Shown: positions 27,000-35,906 of the stretch, one piece after another
Layout: each line of letters opens with the position of its first letter
How positions within the stretch are numbered: position 1 is the stretch's first letter
Source: Polynucleobacter sp. TSB-Sco08W16
GTDB taxonomy: Bacteria > Pseudomonadota > Gammaproteobacteria > Burkholderiales > Burkholderiaceae
NCBI RefSeq assembly: GCF_018687455.1
Contig: NZ_CP061291.1
Coordinates: 1,178,001-1,242,000 of the forward strand
DNA: 64,000 nucleotides
Direction of reading: 5' to 3'
Program-made: the position numbers and the translations under genes
Notes under the pieces: model-generated
Database searches by the model: none
What the model was told of the DNA's origin: nothing
What the model saw: only the letters and a program-made list of their open reading frames with translations

Positions 27000-28502
27000 T
27001 TAAAAAGGTTCTTTGCCTGCAGATACCAGCAATACCGCTTGGGCCTGCATCAGGTTTGCTTCTGATAAGGCTAACTGCACCTCTAAATTACGTAACTGCG
27101 TCTGCGCCGTTAACAAATCATTAAAACCTTGGCCATTATTGGAGTACTGAACCAAGCCTACTTTATAAGCAGCATCTGCCTGTGGAACTTGTCGCTCTTT
27201 CAGAAACTGGGTTTGCATCTTGGCTTGCTCGTAGGCAGCATATGCTGAATTAACCGCCAATACAATCTGCTGTCGATTGGAAATATTCCCCGCTTCGGCA
27301 GAAGCTTGGTTACGCTGCGCCTGCTCTACTCCGTACTTCTCTTTGGTAAAGAAATACAGAGGAATGATGAGATCCAATTCAAATTGGTAATACAGCGCGC
27401 CATTGTTTGCAGAAAATGGTCCACGTGGTGTGTAAGAAGAACCAATCACCTGAAAATCCGGTAAGTAAGCTTTCTTAGCAAGATCCACCCCTTTACGCGC
27501 TGCCTCTAATTGCAATGAAGAACTCTTGAGCGCTGGGTGACTACTCTCTGCATAGTCCTCTAGCTCAACCAAGGTTGGCACACCGGTCATGGCACGACGA
27601 ACATCTCCGCGAAGGACTAACCTCTCACGCGAATGGCGGCCAACCAAAGTATTGATGTTGTTAAGCGCTACTTGGAGCTGGCGATCGACGTTAAATTGAT
27701 CTGCCTCTGCCGCACTTTGAGCTACTTGTGCATTAAGGTATTCCACATAAGCTGCAGCGTTATTTGCATAGCGCGCCTTAGCCACATTCTTGATCATCTC
27801 TAAACGAATGACAGACTCTTTCAGTACTTGTAATTGCTTTTGTGCTGCGAGAGCGTTGTAGTAGAGGCTTGAGAGTTGCGCGCCCAGTTGCAGATAAGTT
27901 GCCTCAGACTGCGCTAGCAGCGCCTCGGCATTGGTATCGGCAATATTGGCTGCCAAGCTTCTCTTTCCAGGGAACTGAAATGGTTGAGCTATCGAGATCG
28001 CATTGTTATTACTGACATTCGGATTGCTACCTGCAGTACCAAGGGCCAATGGTGAACCCACTGGCATACCTGACCACACGAGCCCTACTTGCGGATTAGC
28101 AGGCGCATTGATTTGGGGCACCGTTGCTTTAGCAGCTAGATAAGATTCACGCAATGATGCAAGCTGCGGATTGTTAATCTTCATCTCGCTCCAAAGCTGA
28201 CGCAGATCCATTTCGGCAGGACCGGATGGCGCACTCTTAGCATAAATCTTTGGAGTATTGGCTTTAGTTACCGGAGCAAATAGTTCATTTGCTTTGGTAG
28301 GTTTTTCTTGGCTACTTAATTGAGCACCAATTGAGGGTGGCGCACTTAAATTCGCATCACCGGTTTGTACTGTTACTGAAGCTGGTGGAGTTGAGTCAGA
28401 CTGGGCAAAGACGGCAACAGAAAATGAAGAAGCGAAGAGCGCAAAAGCGATTCTTTTGACTGTAAATACTGCGCTAATTTTGCGTGTGCCGAGAATGAAC
28501 AA
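27000..28502 (-). CDS. TolC-family outer-membrane efflux channel
   Basis: The 500 residues carry a signal peptide (IAFALFASSFSVAVFAQ), a Ser/Pro-rich linker, and two outer-membrane efflux protein repeats with long coiled helices (LGAQLSSLYYNALAAQKQLQVLKES; NQASAEAGNISNRQQIVLAVNSAYAAYEQAK). The start is TTG 28502: no in-frame ATG precedes the signal peptide. It is first in the efflux operon, with a predicted promoter about 95 bases upstream. Confidence 0.9.
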   Translation of the reverse strand: MFILGTRKISAVFTVKRIAFALFASSFSVAVFAQSDSTPPASVTVQTGDANLSAPPSIGAQLSSQEKPTKANELFAPVTKANTPKIYAKSAPSGPAEMDLRQLWSEMKINNPQLASLRESYLAAKATVPQINAPANPQVGLVWSGMPVGSPLALGTAGSNPNVSNNNAISIAQPFQFPGKRSLAANIADTNAEALLAQSEATYLQLGAQLSSLYYNALAAQKQLQVLKESVIRLEMIKNVAKARYANNAAAYVEYLNAQVAQSAAEADQFNVDRQLQVALNNINTLVGRHSRERLVLRGDVRRAMTGVPTLVELEDYAESSHPALKSSSLQLEAARKGVDLAKKAYLPDFQVIGSSYTPRGPFSANNGALYYQFELDLIIPLYFFTKEKYGVEQAQRNQASAEAGNISNRQQIVLAVNSAYAAYEQAKMQTQFLKERQVPQADAAYKVGLVQYSNNGQGFNDLLTAQTQLRNLEVQLALSEANLMQAQAVLLVSAGKEPF

Positions 28503-28595
28503 AAGCGGCTGCCTCTAAATCAATAAAAATGCTGTTTTTATAGCCCCTGACGCAGATTTTGATCACGCACTCACCTGATACAGGGGGTTTTATGG

Positions 28596-28624
28596 ATTAT
28601 AGGGTACAAAAGGCAAAAGTCTAA
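28596..28624 (-). promoter_or_regulatory. predicted promoter of the RND efflux operon
   Basis: On the minus strand TTAGAC (28619-28624) and a perfect TATAAT (28596-28601) are separated by 17 bases, upstream of the TolC-family gene and after the porin stop. A leader of about 85 bases follows. Confidence 0.6.
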
Positions 28625-28688
28625 TTATTGACAATTGCTATCTCATTGATTCTAAAGATAATAATTAAGCCCGTTGCTTGCTAGAGTC

Positions 28689-30137
28689 CTAAAACTCGGC
28701 ATGCACCCTAAAAGAGGCAATATTCACAGGGCCACGAGCGCCGTTATAGGCGGGATTATTGATGTGCTGAAAGTTCACGCCTAGAAGGACGTTCTTAACC
28801 AACATGGCGTTGTAATACACCTCTCCGATACGCTCTGGGCGATAGGTAATGGTTTGATTTGGGCCTACATAAGGGCTAGGCGTGTCACCAATAAAGTAAG
28901 AAATGCCGCCATTTTGCAGGTAGTTCTTACGATAGCTCGATAGTCCGTTTTGCATCATCGAGATACCAATGGTGTCACTCGGTCTGGTCCAACCAGCACC
29001 ATTCAAACTCATACCAACTGATACTGAGTTATCTGCCTCAGTAAATGACATGGTCTCAGTATGGCCATCGGATGTAAATGCGCGGCCATAGATACCCAAG
29101 TCTTTAGTCAATGCTTGCTCGCCATTGATACCAATACCGGTTTTGTATTGATAATTTGTACGGACATTATTAATAGCTTGTGTACCTTGCGCATTATTAG
29201 CAATCACGTAGTTCGTTGCATCCTGAAAACGCGCCAAGATCATCCGATTTCGATAGGCCAATACGCTCACCTTGCCTGGCAAATCGGCAATATTGTGTTG
29301 ACGCTCGACTTCGACCTGATCACCGTAGGTGTTAAAGATTTGCCAATTTAAGTCTTTGCCATTTGGTGTTTTAGGAGCCAACATACGCGAGGCCCGCATC
29401 ACCCAGTTATCTAGGTACCACTCGCCCGCTAAGCCCCAGCTGTAGCCGCGTGCGTCTGCTGCATAGTCATAAGCAAGGTAAGTCATATTGCCCCAGTTCA
29501 TAAACTGAATACGAGGGTCTTTAGCGTACTTGCTGTCATCAAAGATATCGAGTGTAGAAAACTGTCCGCCAGTCAGCACCACTCGATTACTACTGACAGT
29601 TTGTGTAATTTGATTGGCGTCGTTTTCAAGCACGACTTTGTCGCCCTCTTGATTGATCGTCTGACGCACAAATGCACGTGCCGAATAAAAATGTGCTTGT
29701 GCACCGGAAGCTTTCGTTGCTTCACCATTGGTAAAGCCACCTAAACCAACTAAACCAGAAAATGGAACTCCTGATACCACTTCAGGGTTGAAATACACAT
29801 CCGTGTTTGGAGCCAAGCGTGCGCCAAAAAATAATGTGCCAGACCAGGTATAGCTCATCGACTTTTGTTGAGACAAACTATTTTGTCCTGAATAGCTTGA
29901 GGTGAAATTGTTGTAACGCTGATTGATGTAAGTAGTTTGGCCATGCACGTTCACGGGCAAACCAAATATCTCACCCTCTGTTGGCAACCAAGGGATATCA
30001 CCAGCGAAGCTTGCAATTTGGTCAGCGCCTGACCCTGCTCTTTGGGCCATAGCCGGCAAGCTGAGCATTAGTAGGGCTAAAAAGAGAAGGCGAACAATAT
30101 TCGACATCGGACTGAAAAAATTACGAATGTTAAACAA
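28689..30137 (-). CDS. OprB-like carbohydrate porin
   Basis: Outer-membrane beta-barrel, up to 482 residues, with a signal peptide (LLFLALLMLSLPAMAQ) and a C-terminal strand ending FRVHAEF. Features shared with OprB-type porins are the early HGQTTYINQRYNNF strand, FFGARLAPNTDVYFNPE, and the repeated long strands with aromatic girdles. The first start is TTG 30137, within a palindrome; ATG 30107 (SD weak) begins ten residues later and still keeps the signal peptide. Substrate is not determinable. It is flanked by the efflux operon and recR. Confidence 0.8.
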   Translation of the reverse strand: MFNIRNFFSPMSNIVRLLFLALLMLSLPAMAQRAGSGADQIASFAGDIPWLPTEGEIFGLPVNVHGQTTYINQRYNNFTSSYSGQNSLSQQKSMSYTWSGTLFFGARLAPNTDVYFNPEVVSGVPFSGLVGLGGFTNGEATKASGAQAHFYSARAFVRQTINQEGDKVVLENDANQITQTVSSNRVVLTGGQFSTLDIFDDSKYAKDPRIQFMNWGNMTYLAYDYAADARGYSWGLAGEWYLDNWVMRASRMLAPKTPNGKDLNWQIFNTYGDQVEVERQHNIADLPGKVSVLAYRNRMILARFQDATNYVIANNAQGTQAINNVRTNYQYKTGIGINGEQALTKDLGIYGRAFTSDGHTETMSFTEADNSVSVGMSLNGAGWTRPSDTIGISMMQNGLSSYRKNYLQNGGISYFIGDTPSPYVGPNQTITYRPERIGEVYYNAMLVKNVLLGVNFQHINNPAYNGARGPVNIASFRVHAEF

Positions 30138-30159
30138 TATGTCATTTATATGACATATT
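30136..30159. promoter_or_regulatory. perfect 10-base palindrome upstream of porin (putative operator)
   Basis: AATATGTCAT and ATGACATATT are perfect inverted arms around TTAT. The site overlaps the possible TTG start and lies about 30 bases before the ATG at 30107. It has no T-run. The core TGTCA-N6-TGACA resembles binding sites of Crp/Fnr-type dimers, but the regulator is unknown. Confidence 0.55.
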
Positions 30160-30192
30160 CGTGTCTACCCCAATGTAAAGCTTGTTTGAGGT

Positions 30193-30807
30193 TTAACGGC
30201 GATCCATTAAAGCGCGCGCGAGGGTTCCAGCATCGACGTATTCAAGCTCACCCCCTACTGGGATGCCCCTGGCAATACGAGTGACCTTAATGCCTTTGGC
30301 TTTGAGAACTTCGCCAATGTAATGCGCAGTAGCTTCGCCTTCACTAGTAAAGTTAGTGGCAAGCACTACTTCCCGAATAGATACACCAGTGTCGGGACTC
30401 TCAATGCGAGTCAGTAAGCGATCAAAATGAATTTCGTTCGGACCCATGCCATCCAGCGGTGAGATGCGGCCCATCAGCACAAAGTAATTGCCTTTGAAGC
30501 TGAGGGTTTGCTCAACCATCACTTGGTCAGCAGGCGTTTCCACAATACACAGCAGCGAAGGATCACGACGCTCATCGGAGCAAGTGCTGCAGATTTGGGT
30601 TTCTGAGAAGGTATTGCAACGTGCGCAGTGCCCGACAGTCTCTACTGCTTCCCCCAATGATTGAGCCAATACTGATGCCCCATTACGATCATGTTGCAAT
30701 AAGTAGAAGGCCATGCGCTGAGCAGACTTAGGTCCTACTCCCGGCAATACCCGCAATGCCTCGATCAATCGACCAAGTGCATCTTGAGGGGCTTCTATGC
30801 GTGCCAT
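30193..30807 (-). CDS. recR: recombination mediator RecR
   Basis: RecFOR-pathway protein that loads RecA at gaps. The 204 residues have the helix-hairpin-helix LRVLPGVGPKSAQRMAF, a four-cysteine zinc finger (CARCNTFSETQICSTC near 57-72) and a Toprim domain (CIVETPADQVMVEQT). It follows ybaB by 32 bp, as in most bacteria. Confidence 0.97.
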   Translation of the reverse strand: MARIEAPQDALGRLIEALRVLPGVGPKSAQRMAFYLLQHDRNGASVLAQSLGEAVETVGHCARCNTFSETQICSTCSDERRDPSLLCIVETPADQVMVEQTLSFKGNYFVLMGRISPLDGMGPNEIHFDRLLTRIESPDTGVSIREVVLATNFTSEGEATAHYIGEVLKAKGIKVTRIARGIPVGGELEYVDAGTLARALMDRR

Positions 30808-30839
30808 CTAGAGACTATCAATTCAGTATTGAAAATCAA

Positions 30840-31163
30840 TTAGAAAGGTAGCTTGAAGCCAGGAGGCATTGGCATACCAGCGGTAGCACCAGACATCATT
30901 TGCGCACTTGCTGCTTCTACTTGTTTAAATGCTTCTGTGTAAGCAGTCACGATTAAGTCTTCGAGCATTTCGCGATCATCCATCGCACCTGCATCTATTT
31001 GTACGCGCTTGAGTTCGTATTTGCCTGAGACGGTGACTTTCACTAAGCCGCCAGCCGCTTGGCCAGTAACCTCGAGCGCAGCCAATTGCTCCTGCGCTAC
31101 TTTCATCTTCTCTTGCATCTGCTGAGCCTGTTTCATGAGGCCAGCAAGTCCACCTTTCATCAT
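30840..31163 (-). CDS. ybaB: nucleoid-associated protein YbaB/EbfC
   Basis: Small DNA-binding dimer encoded between dnaX and recR. The 107 residues show the family pattern: a glutamine/methionine-rich helix (LMKQAQQMQEKMKVAQEQL), a beta-strand core (VKVTVSGKYELKRVQID) and an acidic helix (REMLEDLIVTAYTEAFK). AAGGA lies upstream of two consecutive ATGs (31163, 31160). Confidence 0.95.
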   Translation of the reverse strand: MMKGGLAGLMKQAQQMQEKMKVAQEQLAALEVTGQAAGGLVKVTVSGKYELKRVQIDAGAMDDREMLEDLIVTAYTEAFKQVEAASAQMMSGATAGMPMPPGFKLPF

Positions 31164-31250
31164 TGCTTTATTTCCTTTGGAACTTATCTATATAGAGTGA
31201 AATTAAATTCGTTGCTGTATTTTTTAAATATGTATTTAAAGCTTTATTCA

Positions 31251-32915
31251 TCAGAGCGGTTTGACTGAGCCGCCAACCACTTTGGCGCCAAACTCTTTTT
31301 CTAATTGCTGAATAAAGGGGTCGGCAGCAATCATTTGCTCAGCATTCATTTTCTTTTCTTGATGAATAGCTGCATCAACTTTGGCAACAGTTTTGCCCTC
31401 TACTTCGCCCTTTTCAATCAAGACCTTCACAGTTTTCCCAAAGTGAGCAGTCAGTGCATCAGCTAAGCGCCCGACGGATGCTTCGGAAGCGAGTTGTGGC
31501 ATGGGCGTAACAACAGTGGCTTTAACTCCCGCTGCTGAATCTACCCAATCTTGTAATTCTGTCTGAAATGCCAACTGCTGCACCAGACCACGTACTGGTA
31601 ATTGACGCATCAAGCTGTGCCAATCAGGGCGGTCTGCTGGATTACCAAGCGCAGCAACTGAGGCTACTGGAGGTGGAATTGTGGCTGTAGCTGCAGGCGC
31701 TGCTTTAGCTACAGGCGTAGGTGCAGCAGCTCTAGCGGCCGGGGCTGGAGCAGGAGCTGCAGATGAAGGTCGAGCGCTATTGACTGGTGGTGCTGGAGCT
31801 GAACTCCCTCCGCCATTGCCAGGACGAAATGCCAACATGCGCAGAAGTGTCATCGCAAAACCGGTTTGCTCATCTGGTGCAAGCGATAAGTCAGGGCGAC
31901 TAGTAATCGTGATTTGGTAGAAGAGCTGGGCTTCTTCTTTTGTTAGTTGAGTGGCCAAGCGACGAATTTCAGGGGCTTCAGGCCAATCCTCTAGTACGGA
32001 TTCTGGAACAACTTGTGCTGCTGCAATCTTTTGCAACAGGCTAGACAAGTCTTGCAATGCTAATGAGAAAGACATGCTGCGCTCACCCATTTCATTGGCA
32101 ACTGCCAAGAGGCTTGCACCATCTTTAGCAATTAAGCAATCCAGAATACGTATGAGATAAGCATCATCTAATGTACCGAGCATGCCGCGTACTGATTCTT
32201 CTGTAACTTTTCCTGCGGCGTATGCAATGGCTTGATCAGTAAGCGATAAAGCATCGCGCATAGATCCTTGAGCTGCTTTAGCTAAGACACGCAAGGCATT
32301 GACCTCATATTCCACCTTTTCAGCAGCGAGTACTTTTTCCAAGTGCTCAACAATGAGCGGTACTGGCATTTGCTTGAGATTGAACTGCAAGCAGCGAGAC
32401 AAGATGGTTACTGGAATCTTTTGGGGATCTGTTGTTGCAAGAATGAATTTCACATGCTCTGGTGGCTCTTCCAGAGTTTTGAGCATGGCATTAAAGGCAT
32501 GATTGGTGAGCATGTGCACCTCGTCAATCATGTAAACCTTGTAACGAGCATTGCTTGGCGCATATGCTGCTTTTTCTAGGAGAGCGGCAATATCGTCCAC
32601 ACCACGATTACTTGCAGCATCCATCTCAATATAGTCAACAAAACGACCTGCATCAATTTCCATGCAAGCTGGGCATTTTCCGCAAGGCTCGGAAGTCATC
32701 TTGCCCGAACCATCAGATCCGGTGCAATTGAGTGCTTTTGCCATAATGCGGGCAATGGTGGTCTTACCTACCCCACGAGTACCCGTAAAGAGCCATGCAT
32801 GGTGTAGACGGCCCTGATCCAAGGCATGGGTTAAGGCCTTAACCACATGGTCTTGTCCTACTAACTCAGAGAATGTTTTGGGGCGCCACGAACGGGCTAA
32901 TGCCAATGCTGTCAT
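31251..32915 (-). CDS. dnaX: DNA polymerase III subunits gamma/tau
   Basis: Clamp-loader ATPase. Walker A is GTRGVGKT (45-52), the zinc module is C64-x13-C78-x2-C81-x2-C84, Walker B is MIDEVHML, and sensor 1 is ILATTDPQKIPVTILSRC. A Pro/Ala-rich linker (about 375-430) leads to tau domain V near QLPVRGLVQQLAFQTELQDWV, which contacts the polymerase alpha subunit. At 554 residues it is shorter than E. coli tau (643). I found no obvious slippery A-run at the place where gamma would end. Confidence 0.96.
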   Translation of the reverse strand: MTALALARSWRPKTFSELVGQDHVVKALTHALDQGRLHHAWLFTGTRGVGKTTIARIMAKALNCTGSDGSGKMTSEPCGKCPACMEIDAGRFVDYIEMDAASNRGVDDIAALLEKAAYAPSNARYKVYMIDEVHMLTNHAFNAMLKTLEEPPEHVKFILATTDPQKIPVTILSRCLQFNLKQMPVPLIVEHLEKVLAAEKVEYEVNALRVLAKAAQGSMRDALSLTDQAIAYAAGKVTEESVRGMLGTLDDAYLIRILDCLIAKDGASLLAVANEMGERSMSFSLALQDLSSLLQKIAAAQVVPESVLEDWPEAPEIRRLATQLTKEEAQLFYQITITSRPDLSLAPDEQTGFAMTLLRMLAFRPGNGGGSSAPAPPVNSARPSSAAPAPAPAARAAAPTPVAKAAPAATATIPPPVASVAALGNPADRPDWHSLMRQLPVRGLVQQLAFQTELQDWVDSAAGVKATVVTPMPQLASEASVGRLADALTAHFGKTVKVLIEKGEVEGKTVAKVDAAIHQEKKMNAEQMIAADPFIQQLEKEFGAKVVGGSVKPL

Positions 32916-32945
32916 GTCTTACATTCTAACAAGCTAAAATGGAAT

Positions 32946-33045
32946 TGGATGGGCCTCCCCGCATGGTGGGTTGGATAACCTGGTCAGGTCGGGAACGAAG
33001 CAGCCAAACCCAATTTCTGCCAGTGCCGGGGGTTTGGCTCATCCA
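32946..33045 (+). ncRNA. ffs: signal recognition particle RNA (4.5S type)
   Basis: The apical domain is unmistakable: the strand ggtcaggtcgggaacgaag and then cagcc gives the SRP symmetric and asymmetric loops around a GGAA-type tetraloop where Ffh binds. Terminal arms TGGATGGGCC (from 32946) and GGCTCATCCA (to 33045) pair with one G-A change, giving a single hairpin of about 100 nt. It diverges from dnaX, a common neighbour. Ends are estimated from pairing. Confidence 0.93.
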
Positions 33046-33061
33046 CCCTGCCCCCTGGAAT

Positions 33062-33193
33062 TCAGAAGATCTTCAGAACCCTGAAAATTCCCCAAATTAT
33101 CCAAATAATTCCTAAAACCAAGACAGTTCGTGCATCTAACTGGATCTTAAATAGCTGCAACCGTCTGTGAGAACACTCAATAGAAACTCGCAA
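33062..33193 (-). CDS. 43-residue putative membrane micro-protein
   Basis: A frame from TTG at 33193 to TGA at 33062 has AAGGAG seven bases before the start. The product begins MRVSIECSHRRL, is basic in its first half and ends in a hydrophobic helix (TVLVLGIIWIIWGIFRVLKIF). It would be a C-terminally anchored inner-membrane peptide. It lies in the spacer between the SRP RNA gene (opposite strand) and a Bug-protein gene. No family recognised; the ribosome site and helix are the only support. Confidence 0.4.
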   Translation of the reverse strand: MRVSIECSHRRLQLFKIQLDARTVLVLGIIWIIWGIFRVLKIF

Positions 33194-33281
33194 AGCTGAT
33201 CTCCTTATATAGAGAGATTCAGCGTAGCGTTTTTTTGGGCAATGAATAGAGGCAAAGAATGATTAAGGCGTAGGAAGCTCT

Positions 33282-34256
33282 TTACTCATCCTTCATGTTG
33301 GCACTCTTCACAATTGGCTGCAGACGCCTTCTTTCATCATTGAGGAACTTGATGAAGTCTGCTTGTGACCCTGGTGCTGGCTCAATACCTTGCGGGATGA
33401 GTCTAGATTTAAGTACATTAGTATCTAAGGCCGCCTGAATGGCTGCATTCATCTTTTGAATCACTTCTGGAGGTGTGCCTTTAGGTGCAAAGAGGCCTGC
33501 CCAGTGACCAATGAAAATGTTTGGGTAACCCAGCTCTTTAGTCGTTGGTACATTTGGTAAGCGAGTAATGCGTTTATTCCATGTAGATGCCAGCGGTCTT
33601 AGTTTGCCGCCTTCAATTTGCGGGAGCACCACTACGCTAGCCTCTGATGTGGCATCTACTTGTTTGGATACGACTGCAAATACACCCTCTGACCCGGACT
33701 TGTAAGGAATGATTTCATAATTGCCACCGCCCGCGTACATCTTGAGCATTTCAGCGACGAAGTGTGGGGTGCTACCTGAACCTGCCGTTGCGAATGTTAC
33801 GCCTGGTTTATTTTTGGCTTTGGCTAACAGCTCTTTAAAGTTCTGAATTGGTGAATCAGCGTTGACCACAATAATTGAAGGACTGACTGCCATCATGCCA
33901 ACAGGCACTAAGTCATCTACCTTATAAGGCATATTGCTACGAAGCATCGGGATAGTCACTACACCGCCAGCAGCAGAGACATAAAAGGTATAGCCGTCAG
34001 GTGCACTTTTAGCAACATAGTCTGCCCCTAGCACCGAACCAGCACCCGGCTTATTCTCCACAATCACCGGCTGCCCTAATTGCTTACTTACCCCTTCTGC
34101 TACGGCACGCGCCACTAAATCATTGGCGCCACCAGGACCAAAGCCTACTACAAACTTAATCGGATGATTGGGCCAAGGATCTGCAGCAAATGCTGAGCCG
34201 TTGGATATGATGTAAATAAGGGATATGAGTGAGGCAATGATTTTGAAGGGCTTCAT
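33282..34256 (-). CDS. Bug-family (TctC) periplasmic binding protein
   Basis: The 324 residues include a signal peptide (IASLISLIYIISNGSAFAA) and the TctC fold with its hallmarks: PWPNHPIKFVVGFGPGGANDLVAR, the GQPVIVENKPGAG strand, YVAKSAPDGYTF, FATAGSGSTPHFVAEM and the pocket loop IIPYKSGSEG. Such proteins capture carboxylates or related metabolites. No tctA/tctB permease is nearby, as is common for orphan Bug genes. It lies after the terminator of the umuDC operon. Confidence 0.92.
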   Translation of the reverse strand: MKPFKIIASLISLIYIISNGSAFAADPWPNHPIKFVVGFGPGGANDLVARAVAEGVSKQLGQPVIVENKPGAGSVLGADYVAKSAPDGYTFYVSAAGGVVTIPMLRSNMPYKVDDLVPVGMMAVSPSIIVVNADSPIQNFKELLAKAKNKPGVTFATAGSGSTPHFVAEMLKMYAGGGNYEIIPYKSGSEGVFAVVSKQVDATSEASVVVLPQIEGGKLRPLASTWNKRITRLPNVPTTKELGYPNIFIGHWAGLFAPKGTPPEVIQKMNAAIQAALDTNVLKSRLIPQGIEPAPGSQADFIKFLNDERRRLQPIVKSANMKDE

Positions 34257-34318
34257 GTTTTAGATTCTCTATGGGGTTATTGACTATCTTAATACTGAAT
34301 AGCTTTGAACGGCCCAAA

Positions 34319-34359
34319 AAAGAATAAGGGAATAAGGAATCCGTGATTTCCTTATTCCC
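34319..34359 (-). terminator. terminator of the umuDC operon
   Basis: On the minus strand perfect 12-base arms (GGGAATAAGGAA at 34359-34348 and its complement at 34339-34328) are followed by TTATTCTTTTTT. It ends the unit umuD-umuC-34403 ORF, 44 bases after the small ORF's stop. Confidence 0.85.
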
Positions 34360-34402
34360 CCTACTTTTACCATCTGCTGCGTTTTGCTGCTACTGCTAAT
34401 CT

Positions 34403-34534
34403 TTACTGATATCGACGATTAAAGATCTGCTTTGTTTCGCTGTCATGACGCTTCGTGTTTTTCAACACAGCGCAATAAGACAAAATCATGATGACTGCCA
34501 ATGAGATACCGTTGAAGTTATTTAGTAAGTCCAT
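34403..34534 (-). CDS. 43-residue membrane micro-protein downstream of umuC
   Basis: ATG at 34534 to TAA at 34403, with AAGGAG about five bases upstream. The product begins MDLLNNFNG, has one hydrophobic helix (ISLAVIMILSYCAVL) and a basic cytoplasmic-type tail (KNTKRHDSETKQIFNRRYQ). It lies 46 bp after umuC, with no terminator between and a strong one just after it, so it should be SOS-induced with umuDC. No family recognised. The strong ribosome site and operon position make it a good gene candidate. Confidence 0.6.
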   Translation of the reverse strand: MDLLNNFNGISLAVIMILSYCAVLKNTKRHDSETKQIFNRRYQ

Positions 34535-34580
34535 TTGCTTCTCCTTTATGCGTTGTTACGTGTTATTTGTTAATGAATTC

Positions 34581-35906
34581 TTATCTCGCCACCGGTAACT
34601 CATCCCACTGCGTGGTGTAGTTCGGTGACTTGTTGTTGGATCGCATTTGCCATTCTTGTTTGGTGCCATTGATTCCTGCCGCTGCCGATCGAATCACGGC
34701 GTTACCAAAGCGTGTATTGATCTGATCAACAGCCTTCATTAAGCTAGCTGACTTACCTTTGCTTTCCATATCCTCAAACAGGGATTGCTGCACGGTAGGC
34801 TTATCGCTAATGAGATTCAGAATGACACCAGCTTTCTTATAACGAAAGTTAGGCTGATAAATTTGCTTAAGACCTGCTAAAGCAGCATTAGTTAATGTCA
34901 GCGTGTTATCGCTTGCATCTGCCAGCGGGATGGTGACGCTTTGATGATGCTGTGGCTCATTTACCTTAAAAGGGTTTGTCTGAATAAACACGGTAAGCGC
35001 GCCTGTTACGCCGCTTTGAGCCCTTAACTTCTCTGCCGCTCTCGCAACATGGGTGGCTACCGACTCAGCCAGCTCTACATGACTAGTTACAAGCTTGCCA
35101 AAGCTACGTGAGGCAATGATTTGCTGTTTGGCTGGCGCTACTTCTTCTAGTTGCAGACAAGATACGCCGCGCAACTCATAGCAGAGGCGCTCCATCACCA
35201 CACCAAACTGTTGGCGCATCGCTTGTGGTGAGGCCTGCAACAGATCAAATACGCTATGAATATGTTGGGCTTTGAGTTTTTTAGCTAACTGCCTACCAAT
35301 ACCCCACACCTCAGCGACCTCGGTCTCGCTCATCCATTGGTAGAGCTCTTCCTTGTCCATGGCATTGACGTCACATACACCAGCAAACTGTTTGTGCTTT
35401 TTGGCCAAGTGATTAGCCAGCTTAGCCAAGGTCTTGCTAGCACCAATACCAACACATACCGGCAGGCCAGTGGTATCTTTCACTTGCTGCTTGATCTTCT
35501 GCCCCAACTCAATCGTGTCTTGATGTTGCTTTAAGACCGTCTCGATTTGCAAGAAACTCTCATCAATACTGTAGACCTCTAAATTAGGTGTAAAGCCACG
35601 TAATACCTGGACTACGCGGTTACTCATATCGCCATAGAGTGTGTAGTTAGACGAGTAAGCTTGAATGCCATGCTTTCTGGCAAGTGCTTGCATCTGAAAC
35701 CAGGGTGTACCCATCTTCACACCAAGCGCCTTAACTTCTGCGCTACGCGCTACTGCGCAACCATCGTTATTTGATAGCACCACCATAGGCACCTCTTCTA
35801 GCTTGGGCTGAAATACCCGTTCACAAGAAACGTAGAAGTTGTTTACATCGACTAAAGCGAATAGTGCATTCGTTGAGCTTGATGGGTTTTGTGACTGCAT
35901 ACTCAT
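34581..35906 (-). CDS. umuC: DNA polymerase V catalytic subunit UmuC
   Basis: Y-family translesion polymerase of 441 residues. Catalytic acidic residues are in ALVDVNNFYVSCE and YSIDESFLQ; the thumb/little-finger region follows (VWGIGRQLAKKLKA), and the C-terminal domain RFGNAVIRSAAAG ... SPNYTTQWDELPV is the UmuC-specific DUF4113 block. It overlaps umuD by ATGA, so the two are translationally coupled and share the SOS box. Confidence 0.96.
   Translation of the reverse strand: MSMQSQNPSSSTNALFALVDVNNFYVSCERVFQPKLEEVPMVVLSNNDGCAVARSAEVKALGVKMGTPWFQMQALARKHGIQAYSSNYTLYGDMSNRVVQVLRGFTPNLEVYSIDESFLQIETVLKQHQDTIELGQKIKQQVKDTTGLPVCVGIGASKTLAKLANHLAKKHKQFAGVCDVNAMDKEELYQWMSETEVAEVWGIGRQLAKKLKAQHIHSVFDLLQASPQAMRQQFGVVMERLCYELRGVSCLQLEEVAPAKQQIIASRSFGKLVTSHVELAESVATHVARAAEKLRAQSGVTGALTVFIQTNPFKVNEPQHHQSVTIPLADASDNTLTLTNAALAGLKQIYQPNFRYKKAGVILNLISDKPTVQQSLFEDMESKGKSASLMKAVDQINTRFGNAVIRSAAAGINGTKQEWQMRSNNKSPNYTTQWDELPVAR

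Noticed and set aside
31251..32915. Programmed frameshift in dnaX
   Set aside because: No A-AAA-AAG type slippery run with a following hairpin was seen at a suitable place; only short A-runs near the ends.
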